The notes: generated by a model from the sequence alone, not told the origin. A DNA stretch of 64,000 nucleotides from Hallella multisaccharivorax DSM 17128 (GCF_000218235.1 NZ_GL945017.1:2866422-2930421); one strand, 5' to 3'. Shown: positions 26,073 to 36,226, counted from the first letter of the stretch. Numbers and translations are program-made.

Positions 26073-26915
26073 TTATCGGATAAATGACTTAAGTTTCGGC
26101 ACGTAGCTGCGCGATACTGGCACTATATGGTGGCTGTCAGCCATGGTGAGTTGATAGCCGTTAGAATTGCCTTTGGCGTCCGTGATGTGGTTGAGATTGA
26201 CGATAAACGAGCGATGACACTGGAAGATGTAGTCCTGATGTGCATCCTCAAGAATGGCAGCCAGCGTAGAACGCAACTGCCGCTTCTCCACTTTTCCCTC
26301 ATGGAGATAATAGATGTCTACGAAGTTCTTCTGAGCCTCAGCATAAAGGAACGCGCGAGCAGGAAGTATGAAGTCGTCATTGCATACCGCATGGTCGTGA
26401 AAGGTCAGCATCGCCGCAGTCTGGTCTTCTGTTTCCTTAGGAAGAAGCTCTGCCAGCCGAGAACGCAGCCGTTGCTGATAGCCTAATGAGACATTGACTA
26501 ACGTGATGGGAATGCTGATCAGAAGCGTGACATAAAGGTAAGACACAAAGAGGCGCAGCGAATAGGGGCCGCCGAAAATGATGCTGTCCAGCACACTGTT
26601 GCCGATGCCTATTGTGATGATCAGCAGTAGGATAGCCAAACTCTCATGTCCTATTCTCCACACTTTTACAAATTTGTTCCATGGACGGAAGACAAATCTA
26701 CCATAAAGCCAGGTCAGTATCACGCCAAGTAGAGTAAAGAAAACGGATACTTGCAACACGTTACCATGATAAGTGGCAAGTCCGAAAGGGCGCAGCAGAT
26801 ACAGGACGAAGAAAACTACGGCACCGGCAATTAACGATAGCTTTAGCCAGTTGTCGCTCTCACCCAAGGGATAGGGACGAGAAAAGTATGTTTTTATTAA
26901 GTGTATATATTTCAT
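26073..26915 (-). CDS. membrane-bound LytTR-domain transcription regulator
   Basis: 280 residues with four predicted membrane helices (about 25-45, 55-75, 92-112, 120-145), a short linker and a C-terminal LytTR DNA-binding domain (about 175-280, FLYAEAQKNFVDIYYL, FQCHRSFIVNLNHI, IVPVSRSYVPKL). It has no receiver domain, so it is a one-component membrane regulator. It lies upstream of the TonB receptor on the same strand, with 120 bases and a separate promoter between, and may control it. Confidence 0.88.
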   Translation of the reverse strand: MKYIHLIKTYFSRPYPLGESDNWLKLSLIAGAVVFFVLYLLRPFGLATYHGNVLQVSVFFTLLGVILTWLYGRFVFRPWNKFVKVWRIGHESLAILLLIITIGIGNSVLDSIIFGGPYSLRLFVSYLYVTLLISIPITLVNVSLGYQQRLRSRLAELLPKETEDQTAAMLTFHDHAVCNDDFILPARAFLYAEAQKNFVDIYYLHEGKVEKRQLRSTLAAILEDAHQDYIFQCHRSFIVNLNHITDAKGNSNGYQLTMADSHHIVPVSRSYVPKLKSFIR

Positions 26916-27332
26916 CTCTTTTTCTATGCTGCCTCATCCTTTTATCTTCAATGAAATGGCTATTTTGCCGAAGATAAAGAGTAGCTGACATGCTATTATT
27001 CCGTTGAAGATAAGAAACTCTTTGGTAAAATTACAATCTATTATTAATAAAGCCTACAAAATAAACGATTATTTAAGTAAGTTTATATAATAAAAATAAG
27101 GCAGAGAAGATAACAAGACCAAATTTTAGGCTGTACGAAGATGGCCCCTTGTGGGGCATGGGAAGGCGCGGAAGGACGTATCTGCAAAGATGAATAAGGG
27201 CGTGAAACTCTAACTGCCCGCTTGAAACAATACGGCTCCCTTTTTCTTTCATCGTTACGCTTTTATCGCAAATTCTGTCACATGAAAGGCAAAATTAACG
27301 CGGATAACGGCCATATTCGGTAAAAAAAGCAG
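26916..27332. other. intergenic region without a recognised gene
   Basis: About 420 bases, AT-rich up to 27120 and then mixed. One small palindrome GCCCCTTGTGGGGC lies near 27145. No open frame of note, tRNA or repeat was seen. It holds the upstream part of the glyS promoter. Confidence 0.5.
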
Positions 27333-27340
27333 TAACTTTG
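27333..27340 (+). promoter_or_regulatory. -7 box of the glyS promoter
   Basis: TAACTTTG, a perfect TAnnTTTG match, 32 bases before the glyS ATG. The upstream -33 box is not clear. Confidence 0.6.
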
Positions 27341-27372
27341 CGGCAAATGTATATTCATAGCTAAGAAATATC

Positions 27373-28932
27373 ATGGCAGAAGATGTATTCAAGAAGATTG
27401 TAAGCCATTGTAAGGAATATGGCTTCGTATTCCCCAGTTCAGAAATCTATCCTGAAGGCCTGGCCGCCGTTTACGACTACGGCCCCAACGGCGTGGAGCT
27501 GAAAAACAACATCAAGAAATATTGGTGGGACTCCATGGTGTTGCTCCACAACAACATTGTGGGCATCGATGCCGGCATTTTTATGAACCCCACCGTGTGG
27601 AAGGCCAGTGGTCATGTCGACGCTTTCAACGATCCTCTCATCGACAACCGCGACTCAAAGAAGCGCTACCGCGCTGATAACCTCATTGAGGACCAGATAG
27701 CTAAATATGACGAGAAGATTGACAAGGAGGTAAAGAAGGCCGCCAAGAAGTTTGGCGACGCCTTCGACGAGGCCAAATTTCGCGAGACCAATCCCCGCGT
27801 GCTCGAACATCAGAAGAAGCGTGACGCGTTGCATGAACGTTATACCAAGGCCATGCAGGGGCCCGATCTTGAGGAGTTGAGGCAGATCATCCTCGATGAA
27901 GGCATCGTGGACCCTATCAGCGGCACGAAGAACTGGACCGACGTGCGCCAGTTCAATCTCATGTTCTCCACCGAGATAGGCTCCACAGCAGGCGCTACCA
28001 ATAAGATCTATCTGCGTCCGGAGACGGCACAGGGCATCTTCGTTAACTTCCTTAACGTACAGCGTACCACGCGTCAGAAGCTGCCGTTTGGCATTGCGCA
28101 GATCGGCAAGGCTTTCCGTAATGAGATTGTGGCCCGTCAGTTTGTTTTCCGTATGCGCGAGTTCGAGCAGATGGAAATGCAGTTTTTCTGCCAGCCGGGC
28201 ACTGAGATGCGGTGGTTCGAGTATTGGAAAAAAGCGCGCCTGGCCTGGCATGAGGCACTCGGCATGGGCGATGAAAACTATCGCTTCCACGACCACGAGA
28301 AGCTCGCTTTCTATGCCAATGCCGCCACCGACATAGAGTTCAGGATGCCTTTCGGCTTCAAGGAAGTGGAGGGTATACACAGCCGTACCAACTACGATCT
28401 TTCGCAGCACGAGAAGTTCAGCGGTACGAAGATGCGCTACTTCGACCCCGACAAAAACGAGAGCTACGTGCCCTACGACGTGGAGACCTCTATCGGTGTG
28501 GACCGCATGTTCCTCTCTGTCATGTGCCACGCTTATCAGGAGCAGCAGCTTGAGAATGGCTCCTCGCGTGTGGTGCTCTCCCTGCCCGAGGCGCTGGCTC
28601 CTATCAAATGCGCTGTGCTGCCACTCGTCAACAAGGATGGTCTGCCCGAGAAAGCACAGGAGATTCAGGACGATCTCAAATTCCATTTCACCACTCACAT
28701 CGACGCCAAAGACTCTATCGGCAAGCGCTATCGTCGTGAGGATGCCATCGGCACGCCTTACTGTGTCACCGTTGATGGACAGACACTGGAGGATAACACT
28801 GTCACCCTGCGCCACCGCGACAGCATGGAGCAGGAGCGAGTCAACATCAACGAGTTGCGCGCCATCATCGAGGATCGGGTCAGCAGCACCTCTTTGCTCA
28901 AGAAACTTGCCAAAGAGATAAAGGACCTGTAA
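27373..28932 (+). CDS. glyS: glycine--tRNA ligase (single-chain, alpha2 type)
   Basis: A 519-residue class II synthetase charging tRNA-Gly. It begins with the family signature YGFVFPSSEIYPEGLAAVYDYGPNGVELKNNIK. Motif 2 is in IGKAFRNEI..RQFVFRMREFEQMEMQFF and motif 3 near DVETSIGVDRMF. The anticodon-binding domain (about 405-519) includes PIKCAVLPLVNKDG. It is of the eukaryote/Gram-positive/Bacteroidetes single-chain type, not alpha2-beta2. Complete; the FKBP gene follows 32 bases later. Confidence 0.97.
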   Translation: MAEDVFKKIVSHCKEYGFVFPSSEIYPEGLAAVYDYGPNGVELKNNIKKYWWDSMVLLHNNIVGIDAGIFMNPTVWKASGHVDAFNDPLIDNRDSKKRYRADNLIEDQIAKYDEKIDKEVKKAAKKFGDAFDEAKFRETNPRVLEHQKKRDALHERYTKAMQGPDLEELRQIILDEGIVDPISGTKNWTDVRQFNLMFSTEIGSTAGATNKIYLRPETAQGIFVNFLNVQRTTRQKLPFGIAQIGKAFRNEIVARQFVFRMREFEQMEMQFFCQPGTEMRWFEYWKKARLAWHEALGMGDENYRFHDHEKLAFYANAATDIEFRMPFGFKEVEGIHSRTNYDLSQHEKFSGTKMRYFDPDKNESYVPYDVETSIGVDRMFLSVMCHAYQEQQLENGSSRVVLSLPEALAPIKCAVLPLVNKDGLPEKAQEIQDDLKFHFTTHIDAKDSIGKRYRREDAIGTPYCVTVDGQTLEDNTVTLRHRDSMEQERVNINELRAIIEDRVSSTSLLKKLAKEIKDL

Positions 28933-28964
28933 AGGGTAAAAAGGATAAAAGTAAAAATGTAATA

Positions 28965-29594
28965 ATGAGGAAGATAAAAGATACAGTGGAAGGAAAGTGT
29001 AGAAAGGTAATCGTTTTTTTACCTTTCTGCCTTTTGGCCTTTTTGCTTCTAACGGCCTCTTGCTCCGAGTCTGACAACACGGTGGAGGAGTTTGCCAACT
29101 GGAAGAACACAAACCTCTCCTATTGGGACAAGCTCTATGCCGAGACGCAGACAAAGGTCAATGGTGGCGATGCCTCTTGGAAGATCTTTAAGAGCTATTC
29201 CATAGCAGACAGTTTGAAGTCGCCTGACACCGACTTCATCATTGCTAACGTGCAGACAGCTGGTAGCGGCTCCGGATGCCCGCTTTTCAGTGATTCAGTG
29301 CGTGTACGCTACAGTGGGCGGCTGTTGCCTTCCAAGAGCTACACCGACGGCTATGTCTTCGACACGATCAACAACGATGGTGTGGCTGACTTTAAGGTGA
29401 GCACGCGCACGACGGGCTTTGCCACAGCCCTGCAGCATATGCATATCGGCGACGTGTGGGAGGTCTATGTCCCATGGACCTTAGGCTATGGTGAGTCGGG
29501 TGCTAATAGCATCCCCGGATGGTCGGTCTTGCGCTTCCGCATCCAGCTCCTGGCGTATGCCCGAGCCGGAGAAAGCCTGCCGAAATTCAAGTAA
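28965..29594 (+). CDS. FKBP-type peptidyl-prolyl isomerase, lipoprotein
   Basis: 209 residues with a lipoprotein signal (FCLLAFLLLTASC, Cys at about 33) and a C-terminal FKBP domain (about 105-200): VRVRYSGRLL, GFATALQHMHIGDVWEVYVPWTLGYG and VLRFRIQLLA. The long N-terminal helix before the domain is common in Bacteroidales FKBP lipoproteins. It probably acts as a folding helper in the periplasm or on the surface. It is likely read through from glyS. Confidence 0.9.
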   Translation: MRKIKDTVEGKCRKVIVFLPFCLLAFLLLTASCSESDNTVEEFANWKNTNLSYWDKLYAETQTKVNGGDASWKIFKSYSIADSLKSPDTDFIIANVQTAGSGSGCPLFSDSVRVRYSGRLLPSKSYTDGYVFDTINNDGVADFKVSTRTTGFATALQHMHIGDVWEVYVPWTLGYGESGANSIPGWSVLRFRIQLLAYARAGESLPKFK

Positions 29595-29661
29595 GGTCTT
29601 GAAGGTGGCCGCCCAACCTGAGAAAGACCATTTCTATAAGTTCATTTAGCAGGAGCGTGTA

Positions 29662-29778
29662 CGGCGTAATCGCATTGCCTTTACGTCGTACACGCATTGC
29701 CTTTACACTGTAATCGCATTGCCTTTACACTGTAATCGCATTGCCTTTACACTGTAATCGCATTGCCTTTACACTGTA
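29662..29778. repeat. 22-bp tandem repeat, five copies plus a partial
   Basis: Units at 29662, 29684, 29706, 29728 and 29750, each ending CGCATTGCCTTTA, plus a seven-base partial copy. The last three full units are identical (start CACTGTAAT); the first two are diverged in their 5' half. It lies between the FKBP stop and the arabinofuranosidase start. No coding role is seen. Confidence 0.9.
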
Positions 29779-29864
29779 GTGGGAATACGATTCCTGTTTA
29801 CATATTATCAGGCTGCTTTTGCATGCTTTTTTCATATTCTTACTAAAGACTTATTGATGAAACA

Positions 29865-32393
29865 ATGAAAAAAACTCTATTGCTGTTCGCCCTTACCTGC
29901 TCGCTGGCGGCAGGCGCGCAGACTAAGCCCGCCTTTGAGGTGGCAGGCAAGGACACCACTTGCCAAATTTTCGTTTACAGTCCGGGGGAACACGCCGGAC
30001 TCCACATAGCCTATCTCACTAATCAGGAGCAATGGCACGACATAGGACAGGTCTGTGGCTCCGACTACGGTCCCTGGGGAACCGAGAAACGGATGTACAC
30101 ACCCTATGTGCTGCATGCCGCCGACGGTACCTGGCGGCTGCTCTTCTCCGTCAACAGCTCCGCTCCATGTATGGCAGCGGCCTATAGTGAGGATCTTGTC
30201 ACCTGGCGACCACAGGATTATCCGCGAATGTGCGAGCAGGGAATCCTTGCGCCTGTGATGTTTCAGATGGACAACGGCACTTTCGACATCTATTTCAAGA
30301 CCAAGGACGGATCACGGAGATATGTCAAGGCCGATAAGGATTTCCGCCATTTTGATGAGGCCACCGAGCCCAGCTCCATCAGCGACGACGCTTGGCTCAT
30401 GGACACTGCCACCGTGGCGGGCAGGCAGTTTGTGGGTAATCAGTTTGAGGTGCCGAAGGTACACCTCAACTATCTTCTCAACTATTTCGAGGCCTTGCGC
30501 AACGACCAGGCCCGCTATGCTGAACGCATGAAGGACGACGCTGCACGCTTTGCCTCGCTGGACACACATGTGAATGCCACGCTTACGGTAGACGAGGCAA
30601 AGACCAAGCGCATTTCCGATAAGCTTGTCGGAGTCTTTTTTGAGGATATCAACTATGCGGCAGACGGCGGGCTGTATGCTGAGATGGTACAGAACCGCGA
30701 CTTCGAATATTCCTCAGACGATCATGAGGGATGGCAGTCGCAGACAGCATGGACTTCCAATCGTCCTATCGTCATCCGGACTTCCAATCCGCTGTCGGCC
30801 CTCAACCCGCATTATGCTGTGTTGGAAAAGACTGACACCTTATATAATAGTGGATGGGACGGCATGAAAGCGGCGCCCTTGCAGCAGTTTGATTGCTCAC
30901 TTTTCTTGCGCCAGCCCGAAGGCGTCAGGAACCAGATACTTGTGATGCTCGTGGGCAACAGTGGTGAGGTGTTGGCCAAGGAAAAGGTGAAGCTGCAGGG
31001 CAAAGGCTGGCAACGCTATGCCTTCTCGCTGACGGTGGACAAGAAATCGCTTGCGGGTGACATGCGTCTGGCACTGACACTGCTGAAAGACGGACAAGTG
31101 GACGTGGACATGGTGAGCCTCTTCCCGCACGACACTTATAAAGGGCATGGACTGCGACGTGACCTTGCCGAGGCCATTGCGGCCTTGCACCCTAAGTTCA
31201 TGCGCTTCCCTGGTGGCTGCATGAGCCATGGACAGGGACTCAGCAACATCTATCACTGGAACGAGAGTGTCGGACCTTGGCAGGATCGCAAGCCGGCAAA
31301 GAACATCTGGGGCTATCATCAGACGCGCGGCCTCGGTTTTTATGAGTATTTCCAGTTCTGTGAAGACATTGGCGCTGAGCCTCTGCCGGTGTTGGCTGCT
31401 GGTGTGCCATGTCAGAATTCGGCCGCCGACAAGGACGGCTACGCGGGCCAGCAGGGTGGCATACCGATGAAAGACATGTCCACTTACTGTCAGGAAATCC
31501 TTAACATGATAGAGTGGGCCAACGGTGATCCTGCCACGTCGAAGTGGGCGAAGATGCGCGCCGATGCCGGCCATCCTACGCCGTTCAACCTGAAGATGAT
31601 AGGCATCGGAAACGAGGACATCATTTCCACGGTCTTTGAGGAGCGGTTCAAGATGATTGCCAGTGCCGTGAAGGATAAATATCCTCAGATTAAGGTTATT
31701 GGCACTGTGGGGCCATTTCATGACCCTTCAGCCGACTATGTGGAGGGATGGAAGTTTGCCAAAGATAACAAGCGCATTGTCGATATGGTGGACGAACACT
31801 ATTATGAGTCACCCGGATGGTTCTTGCGCAATCAGGACTATTACGACAGCTACGACCGTCAGGCACCCAAAGTGTATCTCGGAGAGTGGGCCTCGCAAGG
31901 GCGCACAGTGGAGAATGCTCTCGTGGAGGCGCTGCACCTCTGCTCGCTGGAGCGCAATGGAGATGTGGTAGAGATGGCGAGCTACGCGCCGTTGCTCTGT
32001 CATGAGAGGCACCAAAACTGGAATCCTGACATGATTTATTTCAACCGTGACAGTATCACTATGCTCACGCCCAGCTATGAGACGCAGAAGCTTTGGGGCA
32101 ACAATGGCGGCGATAAATATGTCAGTTCGTCTCTTGATCTGCCTGCGTCCGTGGGCTATCGTGTCAGTGCCAGTGTTGTGAAAGATGTTGATGACAAGAC
32201 CATTGTCAAGCTTATCAATGCCCTGCCACAAGCCTTGACAGTCAGTATCAAAGGATTGTCAATAGCTGACGGCACAGCGGCTGAGGGCTTTGGCGGTAAG
32301 CCGGACAGCAAGCATGTGATACCTTTGAAGGTAATGGTGGAAGGTCAAAAAGTCACACTTCCAGCCTACTGCGCCGTAGTAATCCGTAAATAG
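29865..32393 (+). CDS. alpha-L-arabinofuranosidase, GH51, with N-terminal extra domain
   Basis: 842 residues with a signal peptide (MKKTLLLFALTCSLAAGAQ). The first 220 residues look like a GH43-like propeller fragment or sugar-binding module (YTPYVLHAADGTWRLLFSVNSS). The GH51 part (about 240-842) begins ISDKLVGVFFEDINYAADGGLYAEMVQNRDFEY. Predicted acid/base is Glu584 (GIGNED) and nucleophile Glu674 (YLGEWAS). It removes arabinose from arabinan or arabinoxylan side chains, in the periplasm or outside. It stands alone, not in a polysaccharide utilisation locus. Confidence 0.92.
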   Translation: MKKTLLLFALTCSLAAGAQTKPAFEVAGKDTTCQIFVYSPGEHAGLHIAYLTNQEQWHDIGQVCGSDYGPWGTEKRMYTPYVLHAADGTWRLLFSVNSSAPCMAAAYSEDLVTWRPQDYPRMCEQGILAPVMFQMDNGTFDIYFKTKDGSRRYVKADKDFRHFDEATEPSSISDDAWLMDTATVAGRQFVGNQFEVPKVHLNYLLNYFEALRNDQARYAERMKDDAARFASLDTHVNATLTVDEAKTKRISDKLVGVFFEDINYAADGGLYAEMVQNRDFEYSSDDHEGWQSQTAWTSNRPIVIRTSNPLSALNPHYAVLEKTDTLYNSGWDGMKAAPLQQFDCSLFLRQPEGVRNQILVMLVGNSGEVLAKEKVKLQGKGWQRYAFSLTVDKKSLAGDMRLALTLLKDGQVDVDMVSLFPHDTYKGHGLRRDLAEAIAALHPKFMRFPGGCMSHGQGLSNIYHWNESVGPWQDRKPAKNIWGYHQTRGLGFYEYFQFCEDIGAEPLPVLAAGVPCQNSAADKDGYAGQQGGIPMKDMSTYCQEILNMIEWANGDPATSKWAKMRADAGHPTPFNLKMIGIGNEDIISTVFEERFKMIASAVKDKYPQIKVIGTVGPFHDPSADYVEGWKFAKDNKRIVDMVDEHYYESPGWFLRNQDYYDSYDRQAPKVYLGEWASQGRTVENALVEALHLCSLERNGDVVEMASYAPLLCHERHQNWNPDMIYFNRDSITMLTPSYETQKLWGNNGGDKYVSSSLDLPASVGYRVSASVVKDVDDKTIVKLINALPQALTVSIKGLSIADGTAAEGFGGKPDSKHVIPLKVMVEGQKVTLPAYCAVVIRK

Positions 32394-32532
32394 CAGGTCC
32401 TGAATTTGTGCCATTGTGTCAGTCGTATGCAACGATCCTGTCATTGGCATATCGTTTGTTCAAGGGAGTGCGGACATTTACATTCAGTCCAAGCAACATT
32501 AACAGCGATAATAAATAAAAATACATACTATT

Positions 32533-34473
32533 ATGGGAAAGATTATTGGAATCGACTTAGGTACTACCAACAGTTGCGTAGCCGTATTTGAGGGCAACGA
32601 GCCGGTAGTGATTGCAAACTCTGAAGGCAAGCGTACCACTCCTTCTGTAGTGGGCTTCATGAAAGACGGTGAGCGTAAAGTGGGCGATCCCGCCAAACGT
32701 CAGGCCATCACGAACCCGAAGAATACCGTATATTCCATCAAGCGTTTCATGGGTGAGACCTATGAGCAGAGCAGGATGGAGGCAGAGCGTGTGCCTTACA
32801 ACGTCATCAACGATAACGGCTATCCTAAGGTGCAGATCGAGGGTGCCGCACATCCTTACACACCACAGGAGATCTCGGCCATGATTCTGCAGAAGATGAA
32901 GAAGACTGCCGAGGATTATCTCGGCCAGGAAGTGACGGATGCTGTCATCACAGTGCCGGCTTACTTCTCCGACTCTCAGCGTCAGGCCACTAAGGAAGCC
33001 GGTGCTATCGCCGGTCTGAACGTCCGTCGTATCGTCAATGAGCCTACGGCTGCCGCCCTCGCCTATGGCGTGGACAAGGCCAACAAGGACATGAAGATCG
33101 CTGTGTTCGACCTTGGTGGCGGTACATTCGATATCTCTATCCTGGAGTTCGGTGGCGGTGTATTCGAAGTGCTTGCTACTAATGGTGACACACACTTGGG
33201 GGGTGATGACTTCGACCAGAAGATTATTGACTGGCTGGCGGACGGCTTCAAAGCTGATGAGGGCGTCGACCTTCGCAAGGACCCGATGGCCATGCAGCGC
33301 TTGAAGGAGGCTGCCGAAAAAGCGAAGATTGAACTCTCGTCTACTACTTCGACCGAGATTAACCTTCCTTATATCTCTGCTGAGGGCGGTGTGCCAAAGC
33401 ATCTGGTAAAGACGTTGACGCGTGCTCAGTTTGAGCAGCTGTGCCATGACCTGATTCAGAAGTGCCTTGTGCCGTGCCAGAATGCCGTGCGCGATGCCAA
33501 GCTCTCAACATCCGATATCGATGAGGTGATCCTTGTGGGCGGTTCGAGCCGTATCCCTGCTGTGCAGACATTGGTGAAGAACTATTTCGGCAAGGAGCCT
33601 TCAAAAGGTGTGAACCCTGATGAGGTCGTCGCTGTGGGTGCAGCTATCCAGGGTGCTATCCTGAACAACGAGAAGGGTGCCGGCGACATCGTCCTGCTGG
33701 ACGTCACTCCGCTGACTCTCGGCATCGAGACGATGGGCGGCGTCATGACGAAGCTCATCGATGCTAACACGACTATTCCCTGCAAGAAGAGCGAGGTATT
33801 CTCTACCGCTGTCGACAATCAGACTGCCGTAACCATTCACGTGCTGCAGGGTGAGCGCCCGATGGCTGCCCAGAACAAGAGTATCGGTCAGTTCAACCTT
33901 GAGGGTATTGCTCCCGCCCGTCGCGGTGTTCCTCAGATTGAGGTCACTTTCGATATCGATGCCAATGGTATCCTGAACGTATCCGCTAAGGATAAGGCTA
34001 CCGGAAAGGAACAGAAGATCCGCATTGAGGCTTCAAGTGGTCTGAGCGACGATGAGATCAAGCGTATGAAGGCTGAGGCTGAACAGAACGCTGCTGCCGA
34101 CAAGGCTGAGCGCGAGAAAGTAGACAAGCTTAATCAGGCCGACTCCATGATCTTCACTACCGAGAACTTCCTCAAGGATAACAGCGATAAGATCCCGGCT
34201 GACAAGAAACCGGCTATCGAGCAGGCTCTCCAGCAGCTCAAGGATGCTCACAAGGCCGGTGACGTGGCAGCTATTGACACGGCCACTGCTGCTCTTAACA
34301 CTGCTGTTCAGGCCGCCAGTGCCCAAATGTATGGTCAGGCTGGTCCTCAAGGTGGTGCTCAAACAGGTGCCCAGGGCTCCCAAGGCGGAGCTAATACCGG
34401 TACCGGTGCGGGCCAACAAAGTGGCTCTAAGGATGACAATATTCAGGATGCCGACTTCGAGGAAGTGAAGTAA
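32533..34473 (+). CDS. dnaK: molecular chaperone DnaK (Hsp70)
   Basis: 646 residues. The ATPase domain has [13 protein letters not shown] (about 5-17), [13 protein letters not shown] and [12 protein letters not shown]. The interdomain linker region reads [14 protein letters not shown], followed by the substrate-binding and lid domains, a Gly/Gln-rich tail and the terminal DADFEEVK. Complete and highly conserved. It refolds proteins together with DnaJ/GrpE, which are not in this window. Codon use is of the highly expressed type. Confidence 0.98.
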   Translation: MGKIIGIDLGTTNSCVAVFEGNEPVVIANSEGKRTTPSVVGFMKDGERKVGDPAKRQAITNPKNTVYSIKRFMGETYEQSRMEAERVPYNVINDNGYPKVQIEGAAHPYTPQEISAMILQKMKKTAEDYLGQEVTDAVITVPAYFSDSQRQATKEAGAIAGLNVRRIVNEPTAAALAYGVDKANKDMKIAVFDLGGGTFDISILEFGGGVFEVLATNGDTHLGGDDFDQKIIDWLADGFKADEGVDLRKDPMAMQRLKEAAEKAKIELSSTTSTEINLPYISAEGGVPKHLVKTLTRAQFEQLCHDLIQKCLVPCQNAVRDAKLSTSDIDEVILVGGSSRIPAVQTLVKNYFGKEPSKGVNPDEVVAVGAAIQGAILNNEKGAGDIVLLDVTPLTLGIETMGGVMTKLIDANTTIPCKKSEVFSTAVDNQTAVTIHVLQGERPMAAQNKSIGQFNLEGIAPARRGVPQIEVTFDIDANGILNVSAKDKATGKEQKIRIEASSGLSDDEIKRMKAEAEQNAAADKAEREKVDKLNQADSMIFTTENFLKDNSDKIPADKKPAIEQALQQLKDAHKAGDVAAIDTATAALNTAVQAASAQMYGQAGPQGGAQTGAQGSQGGANTGTGAGQQSGSKDDNIQDADFEEVK

Positions 34474-34507
34474 GTGCCGAAAAGAAAACACATAATAAAC
34501 AATAAGC

Positions 34508-34546
34508 AAAAGCGTGCAGCTCAATGAGTTGCACGCTTTTTGCGTT
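34508..34546 (+). terminator. dnaK terminator
   Basis: AAAAGCGTGCAGCTCA / TGAGTTGCACGCTTTT (one G-T pair) with a short loop, followed by TGCGTTT, about 35 bases after dnaK. It resembles the terminator at 47387-47421 on the far side of the restriction island. 34547-34700 is AT-rich with no gene. Confidence 0.85.
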
Positions 34547-34700
34547 TATAGGGTTCAGGGTTCTTATGCCTTTGTTATGTGCTTGTTTATCGCTTATTTG
34601 CAGCAATCTTATACTGGCTTTATTAACAATGCTTCCGTTTTCATATTTAATGAGAGCATATTTAGCTTCTCAACTAATAAAACTATTCGAATAGAAAATT

Positions 34701-35312
34701 ATGATTTACGGTTACATTAGAGTAAGCAGCGACAAACAAACAGTAGAGAACCAGCGTTTTGAGATTAATAAATTCTGCGAGCGCAACAAACTTGTGATTG
34801 ATGGATGGATTGAAGAAACCATCAGTGGAACGAAATCGTATAACAAACGAGAGCTGGGAAAACTTCTGAAGCGTGTGCAAAAGGATGACCTCATCATTTG
34901 CGCAGAGCTTTCCCGTCTTGGCCGCAACTTGTTCATGATTATGGAAATCCTGAATATCTGCATGACAAAGGAGTGCCGTGTTTGGACTATCAAGGACAAC
35001 TATCGCCTTGGCGATGACATCCAAAGCAAAGTTCTCGCCTTTGCTTTCGGATTGTCTGCCGAGATAGAACGTAACCTTATCAGCCAACGAACTAAAGAGG
35101 CGTTGGCTCGCAAGAAGGCTGAGGGTGTCGTGCTTGGCAGACCGAAAGGACGGAAAAGTGCTCCAGAGAAATATAAATTGCATGGTAAAGCTACCCTAAT
35201 CCAAGAACTTCTTAAAGCAAAAGTTTCTAAGCGAAAAATCGCGAAATTGTGTAAAGTTGACAGAAATACGCTTGACCGCTATATCAAGCAATTTTTGTCT
35301 GAACAGAACTGA
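34701..35312 (+). CDS. serine recombinase / DNA invertase (Mpi-like)
   Basis: A 203-residue small serine recombinase. The catalytic domain covers residues 1-135 (YIRVSSDKQT with the active Ser at 9 or 10, ELSRLGRNLF, FGLSAEIERNLISQRTKEAL) and a Hin-type C-terminal helix-turn-helix about 165-200 (KVSKRKIAKLCKVDRNTLDRYI). It is close in look to Bacteroides Mpi invertases. Its stop codon forms the first three bases of the 26-bp inversion repeat at 35310, and it faces the silent specificity cassettes. It is therefore the obvious enzyme for flipping the 35310-38871 segment. Confidence 0.93.
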   Translation: MIYGYIRVSSDKQTVENQRFEINKFCERNKLVIDGWIEETISGTKSYNKRELGKLLKRVQKDDLIICAELSRLGRNLFMIMEILNICMTKECRVWTIKDNYRLGDDIQSKVLAFAFGLSAEIERNLISQRTKEALARKKAEGVVLGRPKGRKSAPEKYKLHGKATLIQELLKAKVSKRKIAKLCKVDRNTLDRYIKQFLSEQN

Positions 35313-35335
35313 GCGATTTCGTGCAGCAGAGTGGT
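35310..35335 (+). repeat. inversion repeat A, left copy (26 bp)
   Basis: Begins with the TGA stop of the recombinase gene and reads in frame into silent cassette 1 as SDFVQQSG. The inverted twin is at 38846-38871 inside the methyltransferase gene. Confidence 0.85.
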
Positions 35336-36226
35336 TTCATTTGTGCGTTTACAAACAGTGATAGTTGGGTAATATTGTCACCAATAGAACAAAGCATCAA
35401 GCGAAAGATTGAGGCTGTTGGGACACCTCTCAAAGATTGGGACATCCAAATAAATTATGGGATTAAGACTGGCTGTAATGAGGCTTTCATAATCTCTACC
35501 GAGAAAAGAAAAGAAATCCTTCGCAACTGTCAGCCTGGGGACGAGCGCAAGCGGACGGATGAACTTATACGACCGATTCTGCGAGGCAGGGATATCAAGA
35601 GGTACGGATATAATTGGGCTGGATGGTATCTGATAGCCACATTCCCTTCGCGCCATTACGACATAGAACAGTATCCGGCAGTGAAGAATTATCTCCTTTC
35701 GTTTGGCATTGAAAGATTAGAGCAAACAGGCAAGGTGCACAACGTGAATGGTAAAAAGATTAAGGCTCGTAAGAAGACCAACAACAAATGGTTTGAAACT
35801 CAAGATAGCATCAGCTATTGGGAGGATTTTTATAAGCCAAAAATCATTTATCCCAATATGACCAAGTATATGCCTTTTGTATATGATGAAGCCAACTTTC
35901 TGACCAATCAAAAATGCTTTATTATTACAGGACAAAATATGGCATACTTAACAGCTTTCTTGAATTCTTCTCTATTCAAATATTGCTTCCGCGATTCTTT
36001 TCCTGAATTACAGGGAGGTACAAGAGAGTTAAGCAAAATCTTCTTCGATAAGATACCTGTCAAACAGGTGTCATTAGAACAAAATGAAAAATTCAGAAAG
36101 ATTGTCAATTCTGTTCAATCAGATTATACAATAGAACAAACGAAATCTATCGATACCTTGTTGTTCGATTTGTATAATCTGACTACAGAAGAGCGTAAAG
36201 TCATTGGCTATGTAGAGATTAAGTAA
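35318..36226 (+). pseudogene. silent specificity cassette 1 (full TaqI-like C-terminal domain)
   Basis: An open frame of about 303 residues without its own promoter or proper start (first possible GTG at 35321). It matches the C-terminal specificity part of the methyltransferase at 38057-41311. Shared stretches are SDSWVILSPI, SIKRKIEAVGTPLKDWDI, NEAFIISTEKR, LIRPILRGRDIKRYGYNWA and EDFYKPK; between these the residues differ, as expected for alternative target-recognition domains. It carries both half-domains, divided by the 22-bp repeat at 35821. Placed behind repeat A by inversion, it would fuse in frame to the methyltransferase. Confidence 0.88.
35821..35842 (+). repeat. inversion repeat B, copy 1 (22 bp)
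   Basis: GGAGGATTTTTATAAGCC then AAAA, encoding EDFYKPK, inside silent cassette 1. Identical copies in opposite orientation stand at 36597-36618 and 38372-38393. Confidence 0.85.

Noticed and set aside
27655..29154. 499-residue open frame antisense to glyS
   Set aside because: It mirrors the GC-biased codons of the glyS gene, has no recognisable domain, and runs across glyS and the following gene.
29662..29778. possible CRISPR array
   Set aside because: Head-to-tail 22-bp copies without spacers; simple tandem repeat.
30897..31721. 274-residue frame antisense to the GH51 gene
   Set aside because: No domain recognised, lies wholly within the GH51 gene that has catalytic motifs.
32557..33447. 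296-residue frame antisense to dnaK
   Set aside because: Shadow of a highly conserved gene with strong codon bias.
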